Of a stretch of DNA of 64,000 nucleotides, positions 23,870 to 33,154 are shown in pieces (within the stretch, counting starts at the first letter, position 1; the number at the start of each line of letters is the position of its first letter). Source of the DNA: Verrucomicrobiota bacterium. GTDB taxonomy: Bacteria > Verrucomicrobiota > Verrucomicrobiia > Limisphaerales > Pedosphaeraceae. The notes under the pieces are model-generated. The model searched no databases and was not told where the DNA came from. It saw only the letters and a program-made list of their open reading frames with translations. The stretch covers positions 29,044 to 93,043 of the forward strand of contig JAJPHR010000102.1 of assembly GCA_021325145.1 (NCBI GenBank). The letters run 5' to 3'. A program made the translations under genes and the position numbers.

Positions 23870-26335
23870 TTAGTTAATAAACATCGCTTCGTTGGCCTGC
23901 AACAAGGCGTGGGCGTATTTCGCCCAGGAGCCCACGGGCATCAGTCCGGCAGGCGGAATGGTCGCCAGACTCATTGCCGGCGGTGTGTTCTTCTTGCCAC
24001 CGCCGCCTTTCTTGCGTTGCTCGCGGCGGTTCTCGTTGCTCACAGGTGTCACCTCGGGGGTTTCCATGGGTGGCGACTCGGTCAGGAAGCCCAAACCCAG
24101 TTGCATTTCCACCGGGGTCGGCTCGCGTTGATAAATGAGATCGTAGAGCAGCTTGACTCGCTGCTCGGGACCTTTTGCGTCGCGGAAATCCGGGCGATTC
24201 ACCAGGTTCCGCGCCTGTTCGACCACCAGCGGGCTGTTCATCATGAACAACGCCTGTTGCGGAACAATGGTTTCATACCGCTTGCCGGTCGTGATGTCCG
24301 GGTTCGCAAAATCGAATTGGTTATAAACCTCCGGCAGGTTGCGGCGGTCCACGAATCCATAGAGCGTGCGCCGCGTGGAATAAGGCGTCGCGCCCAGGTT
24401 CACTGGATGCCCGCCCATGGTTTTGTCGAGCCGGCCACCGATCGCCAATAAGGAATCGCGCACCGCCTCGAATTCAAGCCGCCGGATGTTCGCGCGCCAC
24501 AGCCAGCGGTTGTTCGGATCCAACTGTGCGTAACGCGGATTGTTTTCACTGCTCTCCTGATAGACGCTCGACAACATGATGAGCCGGTGCATTTTCTTGA
24601 CCGACCAGCCTTCTTCCATGAACTGTGCCGCAAGATAATCGAGCAACTCAGGGTGGCTGGGCGGCGCGGATTGGTTCCCGAAATCGTCCGGTGTGGTCAC
24701 GAAGCCTTCGCCGAAATGATGCAGCCAGATTCGATTCACCATCACACGCGCCGTCAGCGGGTTGTTGGTGCTGATAATTGCGGCTGCGAGTTCCAAGCGT
24801 CCACTGCCGTTCCGGAACACAGGCCGGTTCGGACCGGAAAGAATCTCCAGGAATCGTCGTGGTACAACGTCGCCCTGGTTTTCCGCCTCGCCGCGAATGA
24901 ACACATGCGAATCGGCCGGTCTGGGTTTGTCCACCAACACCATGGCCCGCGCCGGTGATCCCGGATGGGTTGATTCCAATTGCGCGATCTCACGGCGAAG
25001 CTGAATTCGCTTTTGCTGCACTTCTTTGTTCTTGCCCATCCCGCCGCCTTTCACAGGTTTAAGCGCGGCCATTTCCTGATTCAGAGCATTGTATTTGTTC
25101 GCGAAATCCAGGTAATCCGGCGTCATCTTGATTGGCTCAATCAGCGGCTCGTCCTCGGGTTCAACCGAACTGGCGAAAATACCGTGCAGCGAATAATAAT
25201 CCTTGGTCGGGATCGGGTCGAATTTGTGATCGTGACAGCGCGCACAGGTCACCGTCAGCCCAAGCGTTCCTTTCGTAACCACATCAATCCGATCGTTAAT
25301 AATGTCATTGATGTTGTCGTTGAAATGTTCGCCGACCGTCAGGAAACCCATTGCAGCGAGCGTGCTGCGATCCGGCGCGTTTAACTTATCGGCCGCGATT
25401 TGTTCCAGGATGAACCGGTTGTACGGTTTGTCTTCATTGAACGCGCGAACAACGTAATCGCGGTACGTCCACGCGTACGGATAGCGAAAGTCCTCCTTCT
25501 GCCGTTTCACGTCGCCTTTGGTGTCGGAATAGCGCGCCGTATCGAGCCAGTAGCGTCCCCAGCGTTCGCCGTATTGCGGCGAGGCGAGCAACCGGTCCAC
25601 CACCTTGGCGAACGCGTCCGGCGAATTGTCATCCAAAAAATCCTGCAACTCCTTCAACGTCGGCGCGAGGCCGATCAAATCGAACGTCGCCCGGCGCAAC
25701 AGCGTCCGCTTGTCCGCCAGCGGCGCGGGCTTCATGCCGTTCTCCTCCAGTTTGGCGACAATAAACGCATCCACCGGCGTGGCGCACCAATTCGTTTCCT
25801 TCACCTCGGGAACTGACGGCTTCTTCACCGGCTTGAACGACCAGTGGTCTTTTTCGGATTTGGCCCATTCCTTTCCGTAGGTCGTCGAGTTCGTGGTGCG
25901 CGGATCCGGCGCACCCATTTTAATCCAGCTTATTAGATTGGCAATTTGGTCGTCCGAAAGCTTTTCGCCCTTGGGCGGCATCTGCAAATCCGGATCGGTG
26001 TAGCGAACCGCTTTTATCAAAAGGCTTTTCTCGGGATCGCCGGGAACAACCGCCGGACCGGTGTCGCCGCCTTTGAGCACGGTTTCGCGGAATTCCAGCG
26101 AAAGCCCGCCCTTGAGTTTGGTGGCTTCGTGGCTGTGGCATTTGTAACAATTGTTTACGAGCGTAGGCCGAACCTTGCTTTCGAAGAAATCCAATTGGGC
26201 TTTGGTTGGTTCCGCTGCCAGAAGCGATTGAGCACAGCCAAGAGCCGCAAGCCCTATCGCAAGTCTCCAACGATTCCTGGAGCTTGAGGTCTGGGATTTT
26301 CCTGGAGCCTGGATATTGGCGCTTGTAGCTTGCAT
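23870..26335 (-). CDS. PSCyt1/DUF1549/DUF1553 protein
   Basis: 821 residues, full length. After a signal region (LAIGLAALGCAQSLLAAEP) comes a PSCyt1 domain with CYKCH (about 63-67) and LQMPPKGEKLSDDQIANLI. DUF1549 has YGERWGRYWLDTARYSD and the second heme-like motif CARCHDHKFDP. DUF1553 has MVNRIWLHHFGEGFV and IRRLEFEAVRDSLL. The start lies four nt after the DUF1501 stop, so the two are co-translated. The first 20 or so residues (QATSANIQAPGKSQT) come from an AGCTCCA-family repeat arm that supplies the start codon. Confidence 0.93.
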   Translation of the reverse strand: MQATSANIQAPGKSQTSSSRNRWRLAIGLAALGCAQSLLAAEPTKAQLDFFESKVRPTLVNNCYKCHSHEATKLKGGLSLEFRETVLKGGDTGPAVVPGDPEKSLLIKAVRYTDPDLQMPPKGEKLSDDQIANLISWIKMGAPDPRTTNSTTYGKEWAKSEKDHWSFKPVKKPSVPEVKETNWCATPVDAFIVAKLEENGMKPAPLADKRTLLRRATFDLIGLAPTLKELQDFLDDNSPDAFAKVVDRLLASPQYGERWGRYWLDTARYSDTKGDVKRQKEDFRYPYAWTYRDYVVRAFNEDKPYNRFILEQIAADKLNAPDRSTLAAMGFLTVGEHFNDNINDIINDRIDVVTKGTLGLTVTCARCHDHKFDPIPTKDYYSLHGIFASSVEPEDEPLIEPIKMTPDYLDFANKYNALNQEMAALKPVKGGGMGKNKEVQQKRIQLRREIAQLESTHPGSPARAMVLVDKPRPADSHVFIRGEAENQGDVVPRRFLEILSGPNRPVFRNGSGRLELAAAIISTNNPLTARVMVNRIWLHHFGEGFVTTPDDFGNQSAPPSHPELLDYLAAQFMEEGWSVKKMHRLIMLSSVYQESSENNPRYAQLDPNNRWLWRANIRRLEFEAVRDSLLAIGGRLDKTMGGHPVNLGATPYSTRRTLYGFVDRRNLPEVYNQFDFANPDITTGKRYETIVPQQALFMMNSPLVVEQARNLVNRPDFRDAKGPEQRVKLLYDLIYQREPTPVEMQLGLGFLTESPPMETPEVTPVSNENRREQRKKGGGGKKNTPPAMSLATIPPAGLMPVGSWAKYAHALLQANEAMFIN
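26276..26334. repeat. AGCTCCA-family repeat, single arm, overlapping a gene start
   Basis: TGGAGCTTGAGG, TCCTGGAGCCTGGATATTGG and GCTTGTAGCTTG match the right-arm consensus of the palindromes at 44761-44817 and 46219-46258. Only one arm is present. It covers the first codons of the DUF1549 gene. Confidence 0.65.
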
Positions 26336-26339
26336 TCGC

Positions 26340-27755
26340 TTACGCCATCACTCCCTTGACGATGTTTCCCGCAACATCGGTGAGACGGAAATCGCGGCCA
26401 TTGTAACGATACGTCAGTTTGGTGTGGTCGAATCCGAGCAGCGCCAGAATCGTGGCGTGAAGATCGTGGATGTGCACGCGGTTATCCACCGCGCGCGCGC
26501 CAAACTCGTCCGTCGAACCATAAATCGTCCCGCCTTTGACTCCGCCGCCGGCCATCCAAACGCTGAACGCCTTGCTGTTATGATCGCGGCCCGGATTTTC
26601 GTTGCCGTTGCGATCGCGGGTGGCGGTGCGGCCGAATTCACCGCCCCAAATCACCAGCGTGCTGTCCAACAAACCGCGCTGCTTCAAGTCCGTCATAAAC
26701 GCGCCCAGCGGTTGATCGATCTCCGAAGCGGACTCCGGCAGGCGCTTCTCGATGTCGTTGTGATGGTCCCAGCCGCCCGCCCAGACTTGCACGAAACGAA
26801 CGCCGCGTTCGAGCAGACGGCGCGCGATCAGCATCTGCCGTCCCTGCGTGGTGTTGCCGTAAAGCTCCTTGACATTCTGTGGCTCCTTTTGGAAATCGAA
26901 CGCATCCGAAGCCGCCGATTGCATTTTAAACGCGATCTCGTACGCCTCGATGCGCGCCTCCAACTGCGCGTCCTTCTGAAGGTTCTGACAATGCAGTTCG
27001 TTGAGTTGATGAATCAGGTCCAACTGCCGCCGCTGTTCTTTTAACGAGATGTATGGGTTCTTGATGTTCTGAATCATCTCCTCGACCGATCCAGCCGAGG
27101 TATTGATGCTCGTGCCTTGATAAACGCCCGGCAGGAATGCGGCCTGCCAGTTTTGCGTTCCGCCTGGCGGCAATCCACCCCCGGGCCGAAGTGAAATGAA
27201 CCCGGGCATGTTTTGGTTTTCCGTCCCCAATCCGTAAACCGTCCACGAACCCAGGCACGGCTTGGCGAGCCGCAGCGAACCGGTGTTCATCATCACTGTC
27301 GCAACTTCATGCGCCGGGATGTCCGTGTACATCGACCGGATGATGGCCATGTCATCCACGTGCTCGCCGATTTTCGGGAAAACTTCGCTCACTTCGATCC
27401 CCGACCGGCCCATGGGGCTGAACTTGAACGGCGAGGGCATCGCCACGCCATTCATATTGGGCAAGGATTGGCCTGCATACTTGGCAAGTTCAGGTTTGGG
27501 GTCCCAGGTATCCACTTGCGACGGGGCGCCCTGGGCAAAGATGTGAACGACGCGTTTGGCCTTGCCGGGCAGCGGCGGATTTTTAGGCGCGAGCGGCGAA
27601 AGGTCCGACTCCGCGCGAGCGGTGCTGGTGAAAAACTCCTGGCTCAGCAAACTGGCGAGACCAAGCGCGCCAAAGCCCATGCCGAATCGGCTCAGGAACT
27701 GGCGGCGATTGATGGCAAAATCCTCGGGTTTGGCTCGATGCTCATTGATGTTCAT
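26340..27755 (-). CDS. DUF1501 domain protein, Tat-type signal
   Basis: 471 residues. A twin-arginine signal NRRQFLSRFGMGFGALGLA (17-35) is followed by the DUF1501 core: VVHIFAQGAPSQVDTWDPKP, MGRSGIEVSEVFPKI, LIARRLLERGVRFVQVWAGGWDHH, WGGEFGRTA, GRDHNSKAFSVWMAGGGVKGG and IHDLHATILALLGFDH. It precedes its DUF1549/1553 partner here, the reverse of the order at the left edge. Presumed exported in folded form; the reaction is unknown. Confidence 0.93.
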   Translation of the reverse strand: MNINEHRAKPEDFAINRRQFLSRFGMGFGALGLASLLSQEFFTSTARAESDLSPLAPKNPPLPGKAKRVVHIFAQGAPSQVDTWDPKPELAKYAGQSLPNMNGVAMPSPFKFSPMGRSGIEVSEVFPKIGEHVDDMAIIRSMYTDIPAHEVATVMMNTGSLRLAKPCLGSWTVYGLGTENQNMPGFISLRPGGGLPPGGTQNWQAAFLPGVYQGTSINTSAGSVEEMIQNIKNPYISLKEQRRQLDLIHQLNELHCQNLQKDAQLEARIEAYEIAFKMQSAASDAFDFQKEPQNVKELYGNTTQGRQMLIARRLLERGVRFVQVWAGGWDHHNDIEKRLPESASEIDQPLGAFMTDLKQRGLLDSTLVIWGGEFGRTATRDRNGNENPGRDHNSKAFSVWMAGGGVKGGTIYGSTDEFGARAVDNRVHIHDLHATILALLGFDHTKLTYRYNGRDFRLTDVAGNIVKGVMA

Positions 27756-28042
27756 AAGATTTACTTCTCAGGCCGGCCTGTCCCTCAGCAGCCCGGCTGT
27801 TCTTATCCAGACGGTCCCCAACCGTAAATGGTTTCAATAAAGGCAATTTTCGCAAACTCACGGGTCCCATCCGACGCAAGTTTTGGGCCATTTTAAGCGC
27901 GTTGGGCTACACCAATATCGAAACGTCCCGAATGTTGTCTGAACGCCATTTGAGTAGGCATCCATTGGAAACCGCGCTATCCTTCAGGCGTGCGGACCGA
28001 ACCGGGCTTGGGAGCGGTCAAATTCCGAACACGAGGTAACTT

Positions 28043-29023
28043 ATGGCTGAAAAGATTCGTTGGGGCATCATTGGAACGGGCAGGATTGCGCGGCTGTTTG
28101 CGGAAGGGCTGGGCGCATTGCTCGATGCGGAACTGGTGGCGGTGGGTTCCCGTTCGCAGGCCAACGCGGATGATTTCGCGAAGCAATTCAACGTGCCTTT
28201 TCGCCACACCAGTTACGAGGCGCTGGCCCATGACGCGCGCGTGGATGCCGTCTATATCGCCACGCCGCATTCCTTGCATGTCGAGAACACCCTGATGGCA
28301 CTCGAGGCCGGCAAACCGGTGCTGTGCGAGAAACCCTTTGCCATTAATGCGCGCCAGGCTGAATCAATTATTCGAACGGCGCGGGCAAAAGGAATTCTGG
28401 TGATGGAAGCCATGTGGACGCGGTTTCTGCCGCCTATTGTGCGGCTGCGCGAGATGCTGAACGAGGGAATAATCGGCGAGGTGCGGACACTCGAAGCGGG
28501 GTTCGGATTTCAACGCGAGAAGCGGGAGGGCCGTTTGTTCGATCTGGCATTGGGCGGCGGAGCGTTGCTGGACATTGGGATCTATCCGCTGTCGCTGGCT
28601 TCGATGATTTTTGGGCCGCCGACGCAAATCACGGGATTGGCGGAGATTGGGCCAACGGGTGTGGATGAGCAGGCGGCGATTGTGCTGGGGCATCCGCAGG
28701 GACAGTTGGCGGTGCTGCACAATTCGATCCGCGTGAATACTTTCCAGGAGGCGTCGGTCACGGGAACACGCGGACGCATCCGGCTGCATCGCGGCTGGTG
28801 GAAGGGTTCGGACATGACGCTGACGTTGGACCAGGGCGGCGAGGAGTTCCTGGATTTCCCGTTTACCGGGAACGGTTATCAGTTCGAAGCTGAGGCGTTC
28901 ATGGAGTGCTTGCGCGCGGGTGAATTGGATAACAAAATCATGCCGCTGGATGAAACGCTCAGCATCATGAAGACGCTGGATACATTGCGGGCGCAGTGGG
29001 GGTTGAAATATCCGATGGAGTGA
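28043..29023 (+). CDS. Gfo/Idh/MocA family oxidoreductase
   Basis: 326 residues, preceded by a GAGGT Shine-Dalgarno. The N-terminal Rossmann fold has IRWGIIGTGRIARLF (5-19) and the family EKP motif in VLCEKPFA (93-100). The catalytic domain includes FDLALGGGALLDIGIYPLSLA, which places it near the dihydrodiol dehydrogenase-like/glucose-fructose oxidoreductase branch. It reduces or oxidises a sugar or related cyclic substrate with NAD(P). No export signal is present. Neighbours do not define the substrate. Confidence 0.92.
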   Translation: MAEKIRWGIIGTGRIARLFAEGLGALLDAELVAVGSRSQANADDFAKQFNVPFRHTSYEALAHDARVDAVYIATPHSLHVENTLMALEAGKPVLCEKPFAINARQAESIIRTARAKGILVMEAMWTRFLPPIVRLREMLNEGIIGEVRTLEAGFGFQREKREGRLFDLALGGGALLDIGIYPLSLASMIFGPPTQITGLAEIGPTGVDEQAAIVLGHPQGQLAVLHNSIRVNTFQEASVTGTRGRIRLHRGWWKGSDMTLTLDQGGEEFLDFPFTGNGYQFEAEAFMECLRAGELDNKIMPLDETLSIMKTLDTLRAQWGLKYPME

Positions 29024-29088
29024 GAGCGATGCCTCAATCATCCCGGACGGAGCGCAGAGCTGCGCATCTCCAGCGCACTCCGAAGCAT

Positions 29089-29108
29089 GGAGTCCCGGCT
29101 TCAGCCGG
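29089..29108. repeat. 20-bp REP-like unit, copy 1
   Basis: GGAGTCCCGGCTTCAGCCGG, containing the small hairpin CCGGCT-TC-AGCCGG. An exact reverse-complement copy lies at 31649-31668. Confidence 0.75.
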
Positions 29109-29174
29109 TGCCATCGCGTTGTCAAGCGTGTTGATAGCTTTCAAAGCCATGACATTTAAGCATTTCGAGTGATC

Positions 29175-30086
29175 ATGAATCACCATTGCACACGCCGGGA
29201 ATTTCTAGCCGCCTCCGGTCTTCTGCTGCTCGGCACCGCCGCGCGTGCCGTTGAAGCCGCGCCGCAGAATCCCGAGCCGATCATCGACATCCATCAGCAC
29301 ACGAATTACAGCTTTCGCACGGACGAACAATTGCTGGCGCATCAGAAGGCGATGGGGGTCACGCAGACGATCCTGTTGCCGGCGGGTTCGCTTTATGGTC
29401 TGGCGGCAAATTGCACCGGGAACGAAGCGGTTTGGAATTTTGCGCTCGATCATCCGGGCGAATATTTTTATTTCGCCAACGAAGTTCCCAATTTGCCGGG
29501 TGCGCGGGCGGAGATTGAAAAATATCTCAAACGCGGCGCGCTGGGAATCGGCGAGCAAAAGTTCCATGTCGATTGCGACTCGCCGGCCATCGAATTGGTC
29601 GCTGAACTTGCGCAGGAATTCAAGGCGCCGGTGCTGATGCACTTCCAACACAACGTCTATAACCTGCACATTGAGCGGATGCACAAAACGCTCGAAAAAT
29701 TTCCGAAGGTCAAGTTCATCGGTCATGCGCAGACGTGGTGGAGCAATATCGACAAAAATTGCGACCAGAAAACGCTGTATCCCCTCGGCAAGGTCACGCC
29801 GGGCGGCATCACGGATATTTTGCTCACCGAATACCCAAACATGTACGGCGATCTTTCGGCGGGCTCGGGCTTGAACGCGTTGAACCGCGACCAGGATTTT
29901 ACGCGCGGCTTTCTGGAACGGCACCAGGACAAATTGCTCTACGGCAGCGATTGCAACGACTCCATCGGCCGCGGGCCCGGCTGCCAGGGCGCGCGGACCA
30001 TCGCCGCCGTGCGCGAACTGGCACCCACGAAGGCGATCGAGCGAAAGCTGCTTTACGGGAATGCGAAGAGGATGTTTGGGCTGTAG
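29175..30086 (+). CDS. Tat-exported amidohydrolase family protein
   Basis: 303 residues from ATG 29175 (a GTG lies six nt upstream in frame). A Tat motif TRREFLAASGLLLLG (6-20) precedes a TIM-barrel amidohydrolase_2 domain. The metal-binding HxH is in IIDIHQHTN (37-45); later ligands are plausible in MHFQHN, FIGHAQTWW and LLYGSDCND. Members decarboxylate or hydrolyse small acids or lactones; the substrate is unknown. It lies 151 nt after the Gfo/Idh gene, so joint expression is possible but not shown. Confidence 0.88.
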   Translation: MNHHCTRREFLAASGLLLLGTAARAVEAAPQNPEPIIDIHQHTNYSFRTDEQLLAHQKAMGVTQTILLPAGSLYGLAANCTGNEAVWNFALDHPGEYFYFANEVPNLPGARAEIEKYLKRGALGIGEQKFHVDCDSPAIELVAELAQEFKAPVLMHFQHNVYNLHIERMHKTLEKFPKVKFIGHAQTWWSNIDKNCDQKTLYPLGKVTPGGITDILLTEYPNMYGDLSAGSGLNALNRDQDFTRGFLERHQDKLLYGSDCNDSIGRGPGCQGARTIAAVRELAPTKAIERKLLYGNAKRMFGL

Positions 30087-30299
30087 AACGCGAATTCTCG
30101 CGAACCGAAAAATTAATCCCTCGGCCTTGGGTGGAAACGCCCGCGCCGGAGCGCCTGTCGTCACCAGGGCATTATACGCGTTGCGCGGGTTTCCGCTTTA
30201 CAGAAGCGCCGCTGATGGGGCAAGGTACTGTGGATTGGTAACTACTGGAGTTTGTTGGCGATCCCGCCAAAATCCCAGCCTGATAGAAGTGAGTGAATT

Positions 30300-31574
30300 A
30301 TGCCAGAATTAGTTGGAAACTTGTTGGTGGCGCAGTCGGGCGGCCCGACGGCCGTGATCAATGCCAGCGTCGCGGGCGTGATCCAGGAAGCCGGAAAAAA
30401 TGAATGCATTGAGGAAATCTACGGAGGACTGAACGGCATTCTCGGCATCCTCAACGAAGATTTGATCGACATCAACGAGGAGAAAGCCAGAACCATCGCC
30501 GGATTGAAATACACTCCCGCCGCCGCGTTGGGGACGTGCCGTTACAAAATTGATTTCAAGAAAAAACCCGAGAAGGCCGCGTGGGATATGAACCGCCTTT
30601 TCGAGGTGTTTCAGGCGCACAACATCCGGTACTTTTTTTACGCTGGCGGCAACGATTCGCAGGACACCGCAAACAAAATTCACGAAGAGGCGGTCAAGCG
30701 CGGTTATGAAATGCGCGTCAACGGCGTGCCCAAGACCATCGACAATGACTTGCCGCACACCGACCATTGCCCGGGTTACGGCTCGGCGGTCAAGTATTGC
30801 TCGGTCACGACCGTGGAGGTCGGGCTCGACGTCGCCTGCATGGCCACGGACGACGGCTCCTGCTGCATCATCGAAGTCATGGGGCGGTCCGCCGGCTGGA
30901 TCGCCGGCGGCACGGTGCTGGCAAAACAGGGCCATGCGGACAACCCGCCGCATATCATTTTGTTGCCCGAAATTCCTTTTGACGAAGAAGCCTTCCTGGG
31001 CAAAGTCCAGGAAACGGTGGCGCGCTTGAAGTATTGCATCGTCATTGTGGGCGAGGGGCTGAAAAACAAGGCGGGCGAGGAAATCGGCGCGGACAAATCG
31101 CGCGTGGATTCCTTCGGGCATCCTTTGCTTTCGGGCGCGGCCGAGAAGCTCGCCGAGATTATTCAGGGACGCATCAGCCTCAAGACGCGCACGGTGAAAC
31201 TCGGCTACGCGCAACGCGCCGCCGAACATTGCGCGAGCGCCACGGACTCGGACGAGGCGTTCGCCTGCGGCGTGGCCGCGGTGAAAGCGGCCGTCGAAGG
31301 CAAGAGCGGCGTGATGGCGAAAATTGTCCGGCTCAGTTCAGCGCCTTACAAGTGGACGACGGATTTGCAACCCCTGGCTGACGTGGCGAACGTCGAGCAT
31401 TTCGTGCCGCGCGATTGGGTCAGCGAGGACGGTTTCATGCCGAACGAAAAATTTGTCGAATACGCCCGCCCCTTGATCGAAGGCGAAGTCAAGGTTCCGA
31501 TGGAAGGCGGCCTGCCCAAGTACGTCGTTTTGGAAAAGGTGCGCGTGGAAAAGAAACTGCCGCCGCGGGCGTGA
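30300..31574 (+). CDS. pfp: 6-phosphofructokinase, pyrophosphate-dependent type
   Basis: 424 residues. The PFK fold is shown by VAQSGGPTAVINAS (10-23). The donor-determining sites are GGNDS (116-120), with Asp where ATP enzymes have Gly, and PKTIDND (144-150), with Lys where ATP enzymes have Gly. This combination is characteristic of PPi-using enzymes. MGRSAGWIAGG is the substrate-binding loop. It would phosphorylate fructose 6-phosphate reversibly with pyrophosphate. It appears monocistronic. Confidence 0.93.
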   Translation: MPELVGNLLVAQSGGPTAVINASVAGVIQEAGKNECIEEIYGGLNGILGILNEDLIDINEEKARTIAGLKYTPAAALGTCRYKIDFKKKPEKAAWDMNRLFEVFQAHNIRYFFYAGGNDSQDTANKIHEEAVKRGYEMRVNGVPKTIDNDLPHTDHCPGYGSAVKYCSVTTVEVGLDVACMATDDGSCCIIEVMGRSAGWIAGGTVLAKQGHADNPPHIILLPEIPFDEEAFLGKVQETVARLKYCIVIVGEGLKNKAGEEIGADKSRVDSFGHPLLSGAAEKLAEIIQGRISLKTRTVKLGYAQRAAEHCASATDSDEAFACGVAAVKAAVEGKSGVMAKIVRLSSAPYKWTTDLQPLADVANVEHFVPRDWVSEDGFMPNEKFVEYARPLIEGEVKVPMEGGLPKYVVLEKVRVEKKLPPRA

Positions 31575-31634
31575 AGCATGGTGCCACCCGTCTTTAGCGG
31601 GAAACACGATTTTGTAAACTCTCTGCGTTCGACA

Positions 31635-32576
31635 ATGCGAGTGCCCTGCCGGCTGAAGCCGGGACTCCGCACCTCAGTCAGATTGCTCCTGTTAATCGCC
31701 GGTTTGGTGTTCCTTCCGGTTGGCCGCGCGCTGGCTTGGAACGCTCCGGGGCACATAATCATCGCGGCGGAGGCCTGGCGGGAATTGCCCGCCAAGTTCC
31801 AGAAGCGCGCGAGCGAGCTGCTGAAGCACCATCCGGATTACGCGAAATGGGAGAAGGCATTTGCCACGGAGGCGCCGGACATGGATGCTGACGCTTTCAT
31901 TTTCATGCGCGCAAGCACTTGGCCCGACGAAATCCGCGAAACGAAAAGCGAGTACAACCATCCGCACTGGCACTTCATCAATTATCCGTTGAAACCGAAG
32001 TCGTTCCCGAAGGAGCCCGCGCCATCCTCCACGGAGGACGTGCTCTTTGGCATCGAACAGTGCGAGAAAACCCTGGCCGACACCCGCGCGCCGGCTGAAC
32101 TTCGCGCGGTTTATCTCTCCTACCTGATTCATCTGGTGGGAGACATTCATCAACCGCTTCATTGTTGCTCGCTCGTGGACAAAACCTATCCGAAGGGTGA
32201 CAAGGGCGGGAACGATTTTTACGTGAAGCCCGGGGAGCGAGGCATCAGCCTGCACAGCTTGTGGGACGGGCTGCTGGGCCGCTCCGTTCGTCCGCGCTCG
32301 CAATGGAACGAGGCCATCCAAATCGAGGCCGAACATCCCAGAAAATCCCTGCCGGAACTCAACCGGGCCCGGACACCGAAGGATTGGAGCCTGGAAAGCC
32401 GCGAGCTCGCGATCGAGAAGGCGTATCTGCGCGGTAAATTGAAAGGCGGCACGGACTGGGAAACGGCCCCGAGCCTGCCAGCCGATTATACGAAGTCCGC
32501 AAAAGCAGTCGCGGAACGCCAGGCGGCGCTGGCGGGTTATCGCCTCGCGGATGCGATTGAAAAATATCTCAGGTAA
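31635..32576 (+). CDS. S1/P1 nuclease family protein, secreted
   Basis: 313 residues from ATG 31635. The signal SVRLLLLIAGLVFLPVGRALA ends at Trp-Asn (AWNAPGHIII), matching the zinc-coordinating N-terminal Trp of mature S1/P1 nucleases. Other zinc ligands are visible in NHPHWHFINY, YLIHLVGDIHQPLHC and GGNDFYV. These enzymes cleave single-stranded DNA or RNA and remove 3'-phosphates. The residues before the signal (VPCRLKPGLRT) are encoded by a 20-bp dispersed repeat. An in-frame ATG at 31578 is a less likely start. Confidence 0.88.
   Translation: MRVPCRLKPGLRTSVRLLLLIAGLVFLPVGRALAWNAPGHIIIAAEAWRELPAKFQKRASELLKHHPDYAKWEKAFATEAPDMDADAFIFMRASTWPDEIRETKSEYNHPHWHFINYPLKPKSFPKEPAPSSTEDVLFGIEQCEKTLADTRAPAELRAVYLSYLIHLVGDIHQPLHCCSLVDKTYPKGDKGGNDFYVKPGERGISLHSLWDGLLGRSVRPRSQWNEAIQIEAEHPRKSLPELNRARTPKDWSLESRELAIEKAYLRGKLKGGTDWETAPSLPADYTKSAKAVAERQAALAGYRLADAIEKYLR
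31649..31668. repeat. 20-bp REP-like unit, copy 2, in a gene start
   Basis: Exact reverse complement of 29089-29108. It encodes residues 6-12 of the S1/P1 nuclease precursor. Confidence 0.75.
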
Positions 32577-32582
32577 ACCGGA

Positions 32583-33071
32583 TTAATTCGAAGGTGCGGC
32601 TGGCGGGTTCCGCGCCTTGGCCAGTTCCTTCTCCAATTTTTCCAGGGCCTCCTTCACGAGTTCTTCGCTGGCCTCCTTGGTCGTGGTGTGGCTGCCATAA
32701 CTCGGATCGCGGGCTTCCACCATCAGGACTTTCTTGCCGTTGGACCAAAGGGAAATCACAAAGCTGTAATCAAACGTGCTGCCTTCCTTCGTGCCCATGA
32801 TGCAAACCAGCGTGTCCGGCCCAACCTTGGCGGGCCATACGTCAAAGCCAAACTTGTTCAAAACCGCGGCCACGCGCGCCATGTAGATTTGGTCGAAAGG
32901 AGCCGGTTGCGTAAAGCAGACCGATTTGTATTTGGTGAGATCCGGCGGTTTGTCCTTCCCGCCTTCCGTTGCGCAGCCAGCGAGGAAAATGACGGTCAAA
33001 GCAATCCAGGCAACGCAAAAAATGCCCGGGGGCTTTTTGCGTTGTCCAAGTGTAAACAAGCAGCTTGCCAT
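32583..33071 (-). CDS. Putative lipoprotein of unknown function
   Basis: 162 residues. The signal peptide (IFCVAWIALTVIFLAGC) ends in a lipobox LAGC with Cys33. The mature part (KYKSVCFTQPAPFDQIYMAR, LNKFGFDVWPAKVGPDTLVC, WSNGKKVLMVEARDPSYGS) resembles DUF4136/LptE-like surface lipoproteins that handle an envelope component, but I cannot name the family. The last 30 residues are a charged helix. It is convergent with the S1/P1 nuclease gene. Confidence 0.7.
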   Translation of the reverse strand: MASCLFTLGQRKKPPGIFCVAWIALTVIFLAGCATEGGKDKPPDLTKYKSVCFTQPAPFDQIYMARVAAVLNKFGFDVWPAKVGPDTLVCIMGTKEGSTFDYSFVISLWSNGKKVLMVEARDPSYGSHTTTKEASEELVKEALEKLEKELAKARNPPAAPSN

Positions 33072-33154
33072 TGATAAACGCTAATCAGACGCGGCGGACT
33101 GCGGCAAGTTTAAACCCGGCTGGGTTGCGCCAACGATTCTTCGTCTCCGGCTCG

